A DNA stretch of 64,000 nucleotides, taken from contig CBDDEE010000032.1 of NCBI GenBank assembly GCA_965226855.1, positions 372,001 to 436,000 on the forward strand, in the 5' to 3' direction. The stretch comes from JAUXJB01 sp965226855. GTDB taxonomy: Bacteria; Myxococcota_A; UBA9160; SZUA-336. The position numbers and the translations under genes were made by a program. Below are positions 45,113-53,844 of this stretch, piece by piece. The notes beneath the pieces were generated by a model. That model had not been told where the DNA came from. It made no database searches and saw only the letters and a program-made list of their open reading frames with translations. Within the stretch, counting starts at the first letter, position 1; each line of letters begins with the position of its first letter.

Positions 45113-46428
45113 CGCGCGAACTCCCCGGCGCACCGCCGGAGCTGCGGCGTGTCGCGCTCGTGATGCTGGTCATGGCGTTTGCCACCAAGGCCGCGCTGGT
45201 GCCCCTGTGCTTCTGGATGCCCGCGACCTATCCCACGCTCTCGGCACCGCTCGCGGCGCTCTTCGCCGGGATCATGACGAAGCTCGGCGTGTACGCTTGC
45301 TGCGAATCATGCCCCTCGTCGCGCTCGACCCGTTGCTTCCACAACTGCTCGTGTGGGCGGGTGGGCTCTCGGCTCTGCTCGGTGTGCTCGCGGCGCTGTC
45401 GCAGTACGAGATGCGCCGCCTGCTCGCGTTCCACAGCGTCTCGCAGGTGGGCTTCATGGTGCTGGCGATGGGGCTCTCGAGCCCGGGGGGCATCGCGGCA
45501 GCCATCTTCTTCGCCTTACATCACTCGGTCGTGAAGTCGGCCCTGTATCTCGTTGCAGACGAGCTCGAGCGCCGCAACGCGAGCCGGGACCTGCGTCGCA
45601 TGGACTTTCGGCTCGTGACCGGTGCGCTCACGGGCTGCTTCATCGTCGCCGCGTTCTCTCTGGTAGGCATGCCCCCCCTCTCCGGCTTACGCCTTGCTGC
45701 GAATCATGCCCCTCGTCGCGCTCGACCCGTTGCTTCCACAACTGCTCGTGTGGGCGGGTGGGCTCTCGGCTCTGCTCGGTGTGCTCGCGGCGCTGTCGCA
45801 GTACGAGATGCGCCGCCTGCTCGCGTTCCACAGCGTCTCGCAGGTGGGCTTCATGGTGCTGGCGATGGGGCTCTCGAGCCCGGGGGGCATCGCGGCAGCC
45901 ATCTTCTTCGCCTTACATCACTCGGTCGTGAAGTCGGCCCTGTATCTCGTTGCAGACGAGCTCGAGCGCCGCAACGCGAGCCGGGACCTGCGTCGCATGG
46001 ACTTTCGGCTCGTGACCGGTGCGCTCACGGGCTGCTTCATCGTCGCCGCGTTCTCTCTGGTAGGCATGCCCCCCCTCTCCGGCTTCTTTGGGAAGCTGGG
46101 CGTGTTCCAGGCCGCTTTCGAGAGCGGCGCCTGGGGCGGGCTAGTGCTGCTCGTGACAGCGTCGGTTTTCACGCTCGCGAGCATGCTCAAGATCTGGCGC
46201 TTCGCGTTCCAGCGCACGCCGGGCGAGACCCTGGAGCAGCCGCTGTCGCGGGCGGGCGCGGGACCGCTCGTCGCGATGCTCCTCCTGATCCTCGGCCTTG
46301 GAATCGCTGCCGGCCCCGTGCATCGGTACTCGAGCGCCGCCGCCGACGCGCTGCTCGCGGGCTCCGACTACGACGAGGCAGTTCGTTCCGCCGCCGGTTA
46401 CCCCGCGCAGCTGCCGGGGGTGCGCTGA
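45112..46428 (+). pseudogene. mrpD: Truncated Na+/H+ antiporter subunit D gene with internal tandem duplication
   Basis: Membrane subunit of an Mrp-type cation/proton antiporter, related to complex I antiporter subunits. The first recognisable residues (ALVMLVMAFATKAALVPLCF) are mid-protein; the N-terminal half is missing at the IS. A 397-bp segment is then repeated in tandem (45293-45688 and 45689-46085) with one base lost at the first junction (TACGCTTG instead of TACGCCTTG), shifting frame in the first copy. The second copy and the end are in the original frame (QYEMRRLLAFHSVSQVGFM, MPPLSGFFGKLGVF). TGA overlaps the mrpE ATG. Not functional as it stands. Confidence 0.8.
45293..46085 (+). 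repeat. Direct tandem duplication of a 397-bp mrpD segment
   Basis: Units 45293-45688 and 45689-46085 are the same apart from a one-base deletion near the start of the first. The first unit ends CTCTCCGGCTT and runs straight into ACGCCTTGCTGC; the second ends CTCTCCGGCTT then CTTTGGG, the true downstream sequence. Confidence 0.9.
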
Positions 46429-46925
46429 TGTCTGCGTTCTTCGTCGCGATCCTGACGGGGGTAGCCTGGATGGGCCTCAGTGCAAAGATCGGTTGGGGAA
46501 CCTTCGCCGTGGGCGCCGCCATCGGTCTGGCGGTCTGGCGCGCAGAGGGGCTCCGCTCGCGGCGGCCGTTCGGACTCGTGCGCGCGATCCGTCTCACTTG
46601 GATGGCTGTCCGACTCCTCGTCGTCTTTCTTTGGGAACTCCTTGTCGCTGTCGTCGAGCAGCTTCGGATTGTGCTTGCACCAGGGATCGACGTGCGGCCG
46701 GGCTGGGTTCGATTCACCACCGAGCTAGAGACGCCCGCGATGCGGGTCGTGCTCGGAGTGATGGTCTCGATGACACCCGGGAGTCTCACGTACGAGGAGA
46801 CGATCTCGGAGGACGGGCTCTGCAGCCTCGAGCTTCACGTGCTGGACCTGCGCGACGAGGAAGGCATGCTCGCGCGGATTCGCACCCGTTTCGAGGCCCC
46901 CCTGCGCGCCATGGAGACGTTGTGA
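46428..46925 (+). CDS. mrpE: Na+/H+ antiporter subunit E
   Basis: A 165-residue MrpE/MnhE protein with N-terminal hydrophobic helices (FFVAILTGVAWMGLSAKI, FAVGAAIGLAVW, LLVVFLWELLVAVVEQL) and the soluble C-terminal region of the family, with MSMTPGSL-type sequence (MVSMTPGSLTYE) and LHVLDLRDEEG. The ATG overlaps the mrpD stop (TGATG) and its own TGA overlaps the mrpF GTG, so translation is coupled. With MrpA-C and half of D missing nearby, its complex may no longer form. Confidence 0.88.
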   Translation: MSAFFVAILTGVAWMGLSAKIGWGTFAVGAAIGLAVWRAEGLRSRRPFGLVRAIRLTWMAVRLLVVFLWELLVAVVEQLRIVLAPGIDVRPGWVRFTTELETPAMRVVLGVMVSMTPGSLTYEETISEDGLCSLELHVLDLRDEEGMLARIRTRFEAPLRAMETL

Positions 46926-47179
46926 CCGCCGCCATCCTCGCCGTAAGCCTGTGCGTGCTCACGCTGTCTGCACTCCTCGTTCTGGTGCGCGCGTGGCGCG
47001 GCCCCGATGTCTTCGACCGCGCGATCGCCGTCGAAACGCTCGCTCTCATCGTCGTGGCCGCGCTCTTGCTCCACACGAACCTGGGCGTGGATGCAGCACT
47101 AGGGCTGGCGCTCTTCTCCTTCGTCGGCACGGCGCTCCTCGGCTACTTCCTGGGCAAGGGAGAGTTTCCCCATGAGTGA
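46922..47179 (+). CDS. mrpF: Na+/H+ antiporter subunit F
   Basis: An 85-residue MrpF with three helices: ILAVSLCVLTLSALLVLVRA, then GPDVFDRAIAVETLALIVVA containing the conserved GPxxxDR signature, and GLALFSFVGTALLGYFLG. GTG at 46922 overlaps the mrpE stop by 4 bp and its own end overlaps mrpG by 8 bp. Confidence 0.88.
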   Translation: MTAAILAVSLCVLTLSALLVLVRAWRGPDVFDRAIAVETLALIVVAALLLHTNLGVDAALGLALFSFVGTALLGYFLGKGEFPHE

Positions 47180-47513
47180 AGGGGTCGTCCCGCTCGCCGG
47201 CGCCTTGCTGACATTGGTGGGGGCGCTCTTCTACCTCGCGGCGGCGGTCGGATTGCTGCGGCTGCCGGACTTCTACTCCCGCGCGCATGCGCCCACCAAG
47301 GCCGCGACGCTCGGTCTGCTGTTCTGCGCGTCGGGGTCGGTTCTCGTGTACGGGACCTTCTGGCTCACGAAACTGCTGCTCATGCTCTTCGTGCTCCTCA
47401 CCGCACCAGTCAGTGCCCAGTTGTTGTTGCGCGGCGCCGCCGCCCGCCAGGTTCCCGAAACGCCGAGCACCCAGGGCGCGCCCACCGCCGGACCGATCGA
47501 GCGGCTGGAGTGA
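47172..47513 (+). CDS. mrpG: Na+/H+ antiporter subunit G
   Basis: A 113-residue MrpG. Helices are VVPLAGALLTLVGALFYLAA, KAATLGLLFCASGSVLVYG and LLLMLFVLLTAPVSAQLLL; the family motif LLRLPDFYSRAHAPTKAATL is present. The C-terminal tail is hydrophilic. The last gene of the truncated mrpDEFG group. Confidence 0.88.
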   Translation: MSEGVVPLAGALLTLVGALFYLAAAVGLLRLPDFYSRAHAPTKAATLGLLFCASGSVLVYGTFWLTKLLLMLFVLLTAPVSAQLLLRGAAARQVPETPSTQGAPTAGPIERLE

Positions 47514-47806
47514 CGCTCCGAGGCGTACGCGGTTGATCACGCCCTCGCCGTGGCAGGCGGTGCAGCGGAACACCAGCAGAGCGGACTCGATCTGCGCCAG
47601 CTCGTCGTCGGGGATGTCTGGCGGACGCGAATCGGCCGCAGCATGGCCACATCCTGCTTTGATGCGAGGCGATCTGACAGCTGGGCTACCTCGCTTCGCA
47701 CGCTGGACACCTGTTGACTCGGCAGTACGACCAGGATCAAGTTCAGGAGTACTCCCACCCCTACTAGGAATCGTGCCGCCACGCCTGTGCCCTCGCCGTT
47801 CGCCAT
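47514..47806 (-). pseudogene. Decayed membrane-anchored c-type cytochrome gene
   Basis: ATG 47806 begins MANGEGTGVAARFLVGVGVL, a membrane anchor, and continues SSVRSEVAQLSDRLASKQD. A frame change near 47630 links this to PDDELAQIESALLVFRCTAC, with a haem-binding CTACH, then HGEGVINRV; no stop is found before mrpG on the opposite strand. Frameshift and lost end mark it as broken. It follows another small membrane gene whose TAG abuts its ATG. Confidence 0.5.
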
Positions 47807-48028
47807 CTAGGAAAGTGCCACCGCTCTTCCGGATTCTTGTGACGCCCCGACCCCCTCCAAGGCCGGCTTCCTGTGGAGCGGTAGGTTGCGAAGGGCCCAG
47901 CCGAAGGCCAGTACGCCCGCCGCAACGACGGCCAGGGTAGTCATCACCTTGCCGACTGAGGGGAAATAGGTCTCCCAGTGTTTAACGCAGCGTTGACGCC
48001 GCCTCCGGCTTGTATTACGAGCTGGCAT
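47807..48028 (-). CDS. Small hypothetical single-helix membrane protein
   Basis: From ATG 48028 the frame gives 73 residues: a basic N-terminus, then HWETYFPSVGKVMTTLAVVA, AAGVLAFGWALRNLP (one helix) and a short polar tail. TAG at 47807-47809 directly precedes the cytochrome-relic ATG, so the two were probably one operon, perhaps a small redox complex. Start choice is uncertain and the family is not recognised. Confidence 0.4.
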   Translation of the reverse strand: MPARNTSRRRRQRCVKHWETYFPSVGKVMTTLAVVAAGVLAFGWALRNLPLHRKPALEGVGASQESGRAVALS

Positions 48029-48171
48029 CTCCGTTGCGGATCGCCCTGGAGTGGGACCACATCGCAACACGTTTTGCCGGTTCCCGAGATGCTGACGCGA
48101 ACCTGGTATGGTTCTCGGCAATCTACGGCTTCTAGCGTTGTGGGCCTGCCGACCTCAGTCGCCTACGCCTA

Positions 48172-49743
48172 CTAATCCTCCGCCTGCTCGAACTGCGCAT
48201 AGACGTGTTCGGCGAATCCACTGCCCGCTTCGGTGAAGAAGTTGTATGCCACGTCCGCGCCCGCCGCGAGAAGCTCCTCGACCTCGTCGTCGAACTGCGC
48301 GACGGCCGCGATGCGGCCACGATACTCGGTGGCCGACATTCGCTCGAGAGCGGCAAGATTTGCCGCATGCTGCGGCACGGCGAGCAGCGTGAGTCGAACC
48401 TGGCCCGTCGGACGCACGCGCTCCCAGAACTCCGGATCTGTCGCGTCACCGGCCAGCACGCGGCGACTGGCGTCGCGGTGCGCCTGGACCGTCTTCGCGT
48501 CGACGTCGATGCCGAGCACGATGTCGCCGAGCCGCGCGTGCAGTGCGTCGTAAGTCCCGGTACCGATCCGACCCATGCCGAAGATTACGACCTGGGCGTT
48601 TCCGGGGTCGAGCGGCTCTCCGTCGGGATGCTCACCGGTCCGCTCGAACCGCTGTATGCGGGTGCTAAAGCGCGCGAACAGAGCGTGCGCGCGCGCGTTC
48701 AAGGGAGAGGCGGCTACGAAGGAGAGGGACGCCGCGACGGCGATGGTGACGAGCCACTCACCCCCGATCCATCCCTCCCCTGCTGCCACCGTGCTCACGA
48801 TCAGGCCGAACTCACTGTAGTTCGCCAGTGTGAAGCCAGAGAGCGCGGCAGTGCGCGCACGCAGCCGGAAGCGCAGGAGCAGCGCGACGAAGCCCGCTGT
48901 CTTGAGCGGCACGGCGACCATCAGCAAGGCGCCAAGGATGAGTGCTTGGGCGCTGAGCTCTTGCGTGAGCCCGATGTTCAGGAAGAAGCCGACCAGAAAG
49001 AGGTCTTTGACCGACAGGAGCGAGTTGGCCAGCTCGTCGGCTTTGGGATGGGTCGACACGACTACGCCCAGAACGAGGGCACCCAGGTCCGCCTTCATGC
49101 CGACCAGGTTGAAGCCCTCGGCGCCTGCGAAGAGCGCCACGACGAGTCCATACAGGAGCAGCAGCTCGCCGTGGCCGCAGCGGTCCATGATGCGAAACAG
49201 GAGGGGCCGCAAGAGGGGGATTCCGAGGAGTGCGAGCGCCCAGATCGAAGGCGCGCGCGTGGCTGTCATGAAGAGGACCGCGACCAGGTCCTGCATGATC
49301 AGGATGCCGATCGCGACGACGGCGTGCGGCGCGGCCATCTCGCCGCGCTCTTCCAGGACCTTCACCGCGAAGACGGTGCTCGAGAAGCTCAGGGCAAAGG
49401 CGACGATGAGCGCAGAGGAGACTTCGAGTTGCGGAATGAGCCCCGCGGAGCCCAAGCTGAACAGCACCAGCGCCAGCACCAGAATCGTGCTCGCCATGTG
49501 GAGCGTCGTGCCGGCCCAGATCTCGGGGCGGAAGAGCGTTCCGATCTTCAGCTTGAGGCCGATCGAGAACAGGAGCAGAGTCACGCCCAGGTCCGCGAAG
49601 GCCGCGACGGTAGGCGTCTTCTCGCCGACATCGGCCGCACCAAGCACAAAGCCGGCGATGAGAAAGCCTACGAGCGGCGGCAGCCCCAGGCGACGGGCGA
49701 CGAAGCCGAAAGCGAGGGCGACCGCAACGAGTAACGCAAACAT
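48172..49743 (-). CDS. CPA2-type K+/H+ antiporter with TrkA-N domain (KefB/YbaL-like)
   Basis: A 523-residue monovalent cation:proton antiporter. About 12 helices cover residues 1-370, starting FALLVAVALAFGFVARRLGL and PPLVGFLIAGFVLG, with the ion-site region SFSSTVFAVKVLEERGE. The C-terminal TrkA-N (RCK) domain has the NAD-binding motif VIFGMGRIGTGTYDALHARL, followed by GIDVDAK and AGDATDPEFWERV. ATG 49743 lies 7 bp after the stop of the TPP-enzyme gene on the same strand. Probable role is K+ efflux or pH control gated by nucleotide. The large plus-strand ORF opposite is a shadow. Confidence 0.88.
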   Translation of the reverse strand: MFALLVAVALAFGFVARRLGLPPLVGFLIAGFVLGAADVGEKTPTVAAFADLGVTLLLFSIGLKLKIGTLFRPEIWAGTTLHMASTILVLALVLFSLGSAGLIPQLEVSSALIVAFALSFSSTVFAVKVLEERGEMAAPHAVVAIGILIMQDLVAVLFMTATRAPSIWALALLGIPLLRPLLFRIMDRCGHGELLLLYGLVVALFAGAEGFNLVGMKADLGALVLGVVVSTHPKADELANSLLSVKDLFLVGFFLNIGLTQELSAQALILGALLMVAVPLKTAGFVALLLRFRLRARTAALSGFTLANYSEFGLIVSTVAAGEGWIGGEWLVTIAVAASLSFVAASPLNARAHALFARFSTRIQRFERTGEHPDGEPLDPGNAQVVIFGMGRIGTGTYDALHARLGDIVLGIDVDAKTVQAHRDASRRVLAGDATDPEFWERVRPTGQVRLTLLAVPQHAANLAALERMSATEYRGRIAAVAQFDDEVEELLAAGADVAYNFFTEAGSGFAEHVYAQFEQAED

Positions 49744-49750
49744 ACGGCGC

Positions 49751-51385
49751 TCAGATCCTCGCCTGGAGCTCCCCCAGTTTCTCGGTGAGCTTCATGTTCT
49801 CCGAGTAGTCGACGGGACAGTCCACCACCGCGACGGTGCCGCAGTCCAGGGCCTGCTCGAGGATCCCGACCAGCTCACCCGCCGCCTCCACGCGATAGCC
49901 CTTCGCACCGAAGCTCTCCGCATACTTCACGAAGTCCGGATTCTTGAAGTCCACGAACGCAGAGCGGCCGAATTTTCGCTTCTGGTGCCATTCGATCAGG
50001 CCGTATTTCGAATCGTTCCAGATCAGAACGACCAGCGAGAGACCCAGGCGTAGCGCCGTCTCGATCTCCTGGGAGTTCATGAGAAATCCCGCGTCCCCGG
50101 TCACAGCCACCGCCCGCCGATCTGGGTACGCCATCCGCGCGGCTATGGCGCCGGGCACAGCAATGCCCATCGAGGCGAAGCCGTTGGAGATGATGCAGGT
50201 ATTGGGCTTGTCGGCATCGTACATGCGTGCCATCCACATCTTGTGGGCGCCCACGTCGCTGATGGCGATGTCCTCGGCATTCAGCGCCTGACGCAGGCTC
50301 CACACGATCGTCTGTGGCTTCGGGGGGAAGGCCCTGTCCACCGCGTACGCCTCGAGCTCTTCTACGATGACCTCGCGCAGCCGCGTCACCGGGTTACAGT
50401 CTCGCGGCTTGGCCTGGGTGGCGATCTCCCGCAGTGATTCGCCGATCTCTCCCACCACGCCAGCATCGAGGACGTAGTGCTCGTCCACCTCCGCCGGCGA
50501 GGCGTCGATGTGCACGAGCCGTCCGTGCTTGTTCGGTCGCCACAGGTGCGGGTGGTACTCGACCATGTCGAATCCGACGCAGAGGATCAGGTCGGCGCGA
50601 TCGAAGCCACAGTCCACGTAGTCCCGAGCCCCGAGCCCCACGCTTCCGAGCGAGAGCGGATGGGACGAGGGGATGACGCCCTTCGCCATGAAGGTGTTGG
50701 CCACGGGAATGTTGAGCTGCTCCGCGAACGACTGGAGTGCCTCCGATGCGCGCGCGCGGATCACGCCGTTACCTGCCAGGATGATAGGCGAGCGTGACTC
50801 GGAGATGAGCTGGGCGGCCTGCCGCACCTTGTCTGGGGGCGGGTAGGGGATCATGGCGCTCTGGGGCTTCAGGGGCCCGCTCCCCTCCACCTGCATCTCC
50901 GCGATGTTCTCCGGCAACTCCACGAAGCTGAGGCCCGGCTTCTCCGCCTCCGCCACCTTGAATGCCTTGCGCAGCACCTCCGGAATGACCTCGGGCTCGC
51001 GCACCTGGGTGGCGTACTTGGAGATCGGCTGGAAGAGCTGCACCAGATCCAGATGCTGGTGGCTCTCCTTGTGCATGCGCGTGGTCGCGGCCTGCCCAGC
51101 CAGCGCCACCACCGGCGCTCGGTCCATGTTGGCATCCGCCACCCCGGTCACCAGGTTGCAGGCTCCCGGGCCCAGCGTCGCGAGGCAGACACCGGCCCGT
51201 CCCGAGAGGCGGCCGTGGACGTCGGCCATGAAGGCGGCGCCCTGCTCATGCCGCGTGGTGACGAACTCGATCGGGCTCCCGAGCAGCACGTCCATGACGT
51301 CGATGTTCTCTTCCCCTGGGATGCCGAAGATCCTGTCCACGCCCTCGTTCTCGAGGCAGCGGACGAACAGCTCTGCACCCTTCAT
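49751..51385 (-). CDS. Acetolactate synthase-like thiamine-diphosphate enzyme (large subunit)
   Basis: A 544-residue ThDP enzyme. The N-terminal PYR domain has FGIPGEENIDVMDVL with the catalytic Glu in TRHEQGAAFMADVHGRLSG. The PP domain carries the Mg/ThDP motif GDAGFLMNSQEIETALRLGL ending in VVLIWND. It fits acetolactate synthase of the catabolic or uncharacterised type: no small regulatory subunit is adjacent, and no FAD-specific insertion is obvious. ATG 51385 is preceded by GAAGGAGACGCC. It is followed by the antiporter gene with 7 bp between. Confidence 0.85.
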   Translation of the reverse strand: MKGAELFVRCLENEGVDRIFGIPGEENIDVMDVLLGSPIEFVTTRHEQGAAFMADVHGRLSGRAGVCLATLGPGACNLVTGVADANMDRAPVVALAGQAATTRMHKESHQHLDLVQLFQPISKYATQVREPEVIPEVLRKAFKVAEAEKPGLSFVELPENIAEMQVEGSGPLKPQSAMIPYPPPDKVRQAAQLISESRSPIILAGNGVIRARASEALQSFAEQLNIPVANTFMAKGVIPSSHPLSLGSVGLGARDYVDCGFDRADLILCVGFDMVEYHPHLWRPNKHGRLVHIDASPAEVDEHYVLDAGVVGEIGESLREIATQAKPRDCNPVTRLREVIVEELEAYAVDRAFPPKPQTIVWSLRQALNAEDIAISDVGAHKMWMARMYDADKPNTCIISNGFASMGIAVPGAIAARMAYPDRRAVAVTGDAGFLMNSQEIETALRLGLSLVVLIWNDSKYGLIEWHQKRKFGRSAFVDFKNPDFVKYAESFGAKGYRVEAAGELVGILEQALDCGTVAVVDCPVDYSENMKLTEKLGELQARI

Positions 51386-51508
51386 GGCGTCTCCTTCGCT
51401 TGGAGCGAGAACGGTGCCGCTCCGTTACTAAGTGTACGGGCTCTATTGTCCCCGCGTCGAGATTAGCGGTAGGATCGAGCCGATATATTACTCTGCGAGG
51501 CCCCCATC

Positions 51509-52756
51509 ATGCTCGAAGCTTGTCATCGCTACTTCCACGCCGCTGCCGACGTCCTCGATCTCTCCGATCGGGTGCGGGAGATCCTGATTACGCCACGCCG
51601 CGTCGTCAAGGTCGAGCTCGTGATCGAGGGCGACCAGGGCCAGGTCTACCACCACATCGGCTTTCGGGTGCAACACAACGACCTGCGTGGACCCTACAAG
51701 GGGGGCCTGCGCTACCACCCGAGCATGGACGAGGAGCACGCTTCCGCGCTCGCGAACCTGATGACCTGGAAGACAGCGGTCGTCGACATCCCATTCGGTG
51801 GCGCAAAGGGCGGCATCAATTGCGATCCCCAGGAGATGACCCGGAGCGAGCTGGACACGCTAACCCGCGCCTTTGTCGACCAGATGGGGGAGGTGATCGG
51901 ACCCACCCTCGACATCCCCGCTCCCGACGTGAACACCAACGCGGATGTGATGGGCTGGATCATGGACCAGTACTCCCGACGGTTCGGCTTCTCGCCCGGA
52001 GTCGTCACGGGTAAGCCGGAGCATCTGTTCGGCTCGGTCGGTCGCGAGGAGGCCACCGGGCGGGGCGTCATGTACGCGACGCGCGAGGCGCTGCGCACGC
52101 AGGGCCGGAGCCTGTCGGACGTGACGGTGGCGCTCCAGGGCTTCGGCAACGTCGGAAGCCATGGCGCCCGGCTCCTCGCCGAGCAGGGCTCTCGCATCGT
52201 CGCTGTCGCCGATCATCTGGGTGGGGTGGAGAACTCAGAGGGTCTGGATGTCCCGGCGCTCGTCACCTGGACCGCCGAGCACCGCACCGTCAACGGTTTT
52301 CCTGGCGGGAACTCGTTCGACTCTTCGGAGGTGATCACCTGGCCCGCCGACGTCCTCATCCCCGCGGCCCTCGAAGACGCGATTGATGCGGACAACGCCA
52401 GCGACGTGCGCGCCTCCCTGGTCGTGGAGGCCGCGAACGGACCCACGACGCCCGAGGCCAACGAGATCCTGAAGAAGCGCGGGATCCTGGTCGTGCCCGA
52501 CATCCTGGCCAACGCCGGCGGCGTCACGGTGAGCTACTTCGAATGGGCGCAGAACATCCAGCAGTTTCGTTGGGAGTACGAGCGAGTTGTGTCCGAGCTC
52601 GAGAAGACGATGGTGAAGGCCTATGCCGACGTTCTCGCCGTTGCGAAGGAGAAGTCGCTCGATCTGCGTACGGCGGCGTTCGTCGTAGGCGTCCGTAGGG
52701 TCGTTCAGGCCGCGCTCTCGCGCCGGGCGCTGCGCGAGGAGATCAAGCTCAGCTGA
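51509..52756 (+). CDS. Glu/Leu/Phe/Val dehydrogenase (glutamate dehydrogenase type)
   Basis: A 415-residue amino-acid dehydrogenase. The substrate-binding Lys is in GPYKGGLRYHPSMD and the catalytic Lys in TWKTAVVDIPFGGAKGGI; the Rossmann motif is ALQGFGNVGSHGARLLAEQG, and PTTPEANEIL and PDILANAGGVTVSYFEW close the domain. The pattern favours glutamate dehydrogenase. ATG 51509 has GAGG 8 nt upstream; TATATT near 51482 may be its -10 box. It diverges from the acetolactate-synthase-like gene. Confidence 0.9.
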   Translation: MLEACHRYFHAAADVLDLSDRVREILITPRRVVKVELVIEGDQGQVYHHIGFRVQHNDLRGPYKGGLRYHPSMDEEHASALANLMTWKTAVVDIPFGGAKGGINCDPQEMTRSELDTLTRAFVDQMGEVIGPTLDIPAPDVNTNADVMGWIMDQYSRRFGFSPGVVTGKPEHLFGSVGREEATGRGVMYATREALRTQGRSLSDVTVALQGFGNVGSHGARLLAEQGSRIVAVADHLGGVENSEGLDVPALVTWTAEHRTVNGFPGGNSFDSSEVITWPADVLIPAALEDAIDADNASDVRASLVVEAANGPTTPEANEILKKRGILVVPDILANAGGVTVSYFEWAQNIQQFRWEYERVVSELEKTMVKAYADVLAVAKEKSLDLRTAAFVVGVRRVVQAALSRRALREEIKLS

Positions 52757-52768
52757 GCGTACGAGGTT

Positions 52769-53071
52769 CTACAGCCCCGCTATCGCCTGCCCAATCGCCT
52801 CGAGCTCCTCGGCGCTGAGCATGCCGGCTTGCGCCGTATGCTTGTTGCTCTCGGTCACGAACTTCGCGATATCGGCCGGAGACATCGACGTACCCTTGAG
52901 CCCAGGCACGCTCATCGCCTTGCCAACCGGAGTGTCGGCCATCCCGTCTTCGCCGTGACAGCTCGCGCAGTTCGCCTTGTAAAGCGCCGCTCCATCCAGG
53001 TGCCCCGCTGCGGGAGCGACCGCCGGAAGGGCAAGCGCGAGAGTCGCAACCCAGATCCAACTCGTCCGCAT
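52769..53071 (-). CDS. Small periplasmic cytochrome c
   Basis: A 100-residue monohaem cytochrome. ATG 53071 opens a Sec signal (SWIWVATLALALPAVAPAAG). The haem site is NCASCHGEDGMADTPVG, and the axial Met is probably in KGTSMSPADI or QAGMLSAEE. AGGAGGGG is 7 nt upstream. It diverges from the tetrahaem cytochrome gene at 53151, suggesting electron exchange between the two. Confidence 0.85.
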   Translation of the reverse strand: MRTSWIWVATLALALPAVAPAAGHLDGAALYKANCASCHGEDGMADTPVGKAMSVPGLKGTSMSPADIAKFVTESNKHTAQAGMLSAEELEAIGQAIAGL

Positions 53072-53128
53072 TCCTTCCCCTCCTCCTAGCATTCAGAGAT
53101 TTCACGGCGAGCCTACCATAGGCAGACA

Positions 53129-53139
53129 TATGATATAAC
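53129..53139 (+). promoter_or_regulatory. Possible -10 region of the tetrahaem cytochrome gene
   Basis: TATGAT (53129-53134) and TATAAC (53134-53139) overlap 11-17 nt before the ATG at 53151. No clear -35 box or Shine-Dalgarno is visible. Confidence 0.35.
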
Positions 53140-53150
53140 TCGGGTCCCGC

Positions 53151-53783
53151 ATGGACGATCTCAGTGCGCTGTTCTTACATCCTGGCGATCTGAGCGATCC
53201 GATCCCGAGCGTCCTCCCAATCGCGATTGCCGTGGCAGCCATCGCGATCTGCGCGCTCGTAATATTCCGAGTGCGGATGCACGACACGCTCCTGTCACTC
53301 GGGATCGTGGGACTGCCTGTGCTTGCGTACGCGCTGTCAAACGCGGCGCTGCTAGATCGCTCGAAGAACACCGACTTCTGCATGTCCTGCCACATCATGG
53401 AGCCGCTGCTCGACGTGGTGACGCCGGAGGAGCCCACATTGGCAGCGGTGCACATCCGCCGCGGGGCACTTCCGACGTACCAGTCCTGCTACACGTGCCA
53501 CAGCGGTTATGGACTCTGGGGCGACGCCGGAGCGAAGCTCGCAGGTGTAGGCCACATGGTGGCGACGTTGACGGGTCCCGAGCTCCCCCTGAAGATGAAC
53601 AGACCCTTCAACATCGACGCCTGTCTGGCGTGCCACGCCGAGGGCGAGCGGTTCCGCGCCGCTGCCCCCCATCAAGTTCCCGACATCCAGCGCGCGCTGC
53701 TTGCACGCGAGATGGGCTGCACCGGTACCTGCCACCCCGCTGCCCATCCTCCAGAGGCTCTAACCGGCGAGCCCATCCGATGA
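53151..53783 (+). CDS. NapC/NirT-like membrane-anchored tetrahaem cytochrome c
   Basis: A 210-residue protein with two hydrophobic segments (LPIAIAVAAIAICALVIFRV and LLSLGIVGLPVLAYALSNAA) followed by four haem sites: FCMSCHIMEP, SCYTCHSGYG, ACLACHAEGE and GCTGTCHPAAH. The last is CX3CH, one residue longer than usual. NapC/NrfH proteins pass quinol electrons to periplasmic reductases. The stop overlaps the next ATG (ATGA, 53780-53783), so the interrupted 55-aa gene downstream was its partner. Confidence 0.83.
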   Translation: MDDLSALFLHPGDLSDPIPSVLPIAIAVAAIAICALVIFRVRMHDTLLSLGIVGLPVLAYALSNAALLDRSKNTDFCMSCHIMEPLLDVVTPEEPTLAAVHIRRGALPTYQSCYTCHSGYGLWGDAGAKLAGVGHMVATLTGPELPLKMNRPFNIDACLACHAEGERFRAAAPHQVPDIQRALLAREMGCTGTCHPAAHPPEALTGEPIR

Positions 53784-53844
53784 TCCGCGTCGCCGCGCTG
53801 TTCGTCATCCTCGCCCTCGTCATCGCGATCGCCACGATGCTTAG
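53780..53844 (+). pseudogene. 5' part of a small membrane-protein gene split by IS copy 3
   Basis: ATG 53780 starts MIRVAALFVILALVIAIATM, a membrane helix. The IS begins at 53845 after TTAG. Removing the IS and one TTAG joins 53844 to 55120 in frame and gives a 55-residue protein that continues LRTDADTAIPFSFVGHPALA and ends at TGA 55220-55222. Overlap with the cytochrome stop suggests a subunit or accessory of that cytochrome. Confidence 0.65.

Noticed and set aside
48205..49734. Plus-strand ORF of 509 codons opposite the antiporter gene
   Set aside because: Charged low-complexity translation with no fold signature; antisense of a well-supported membrane protein.
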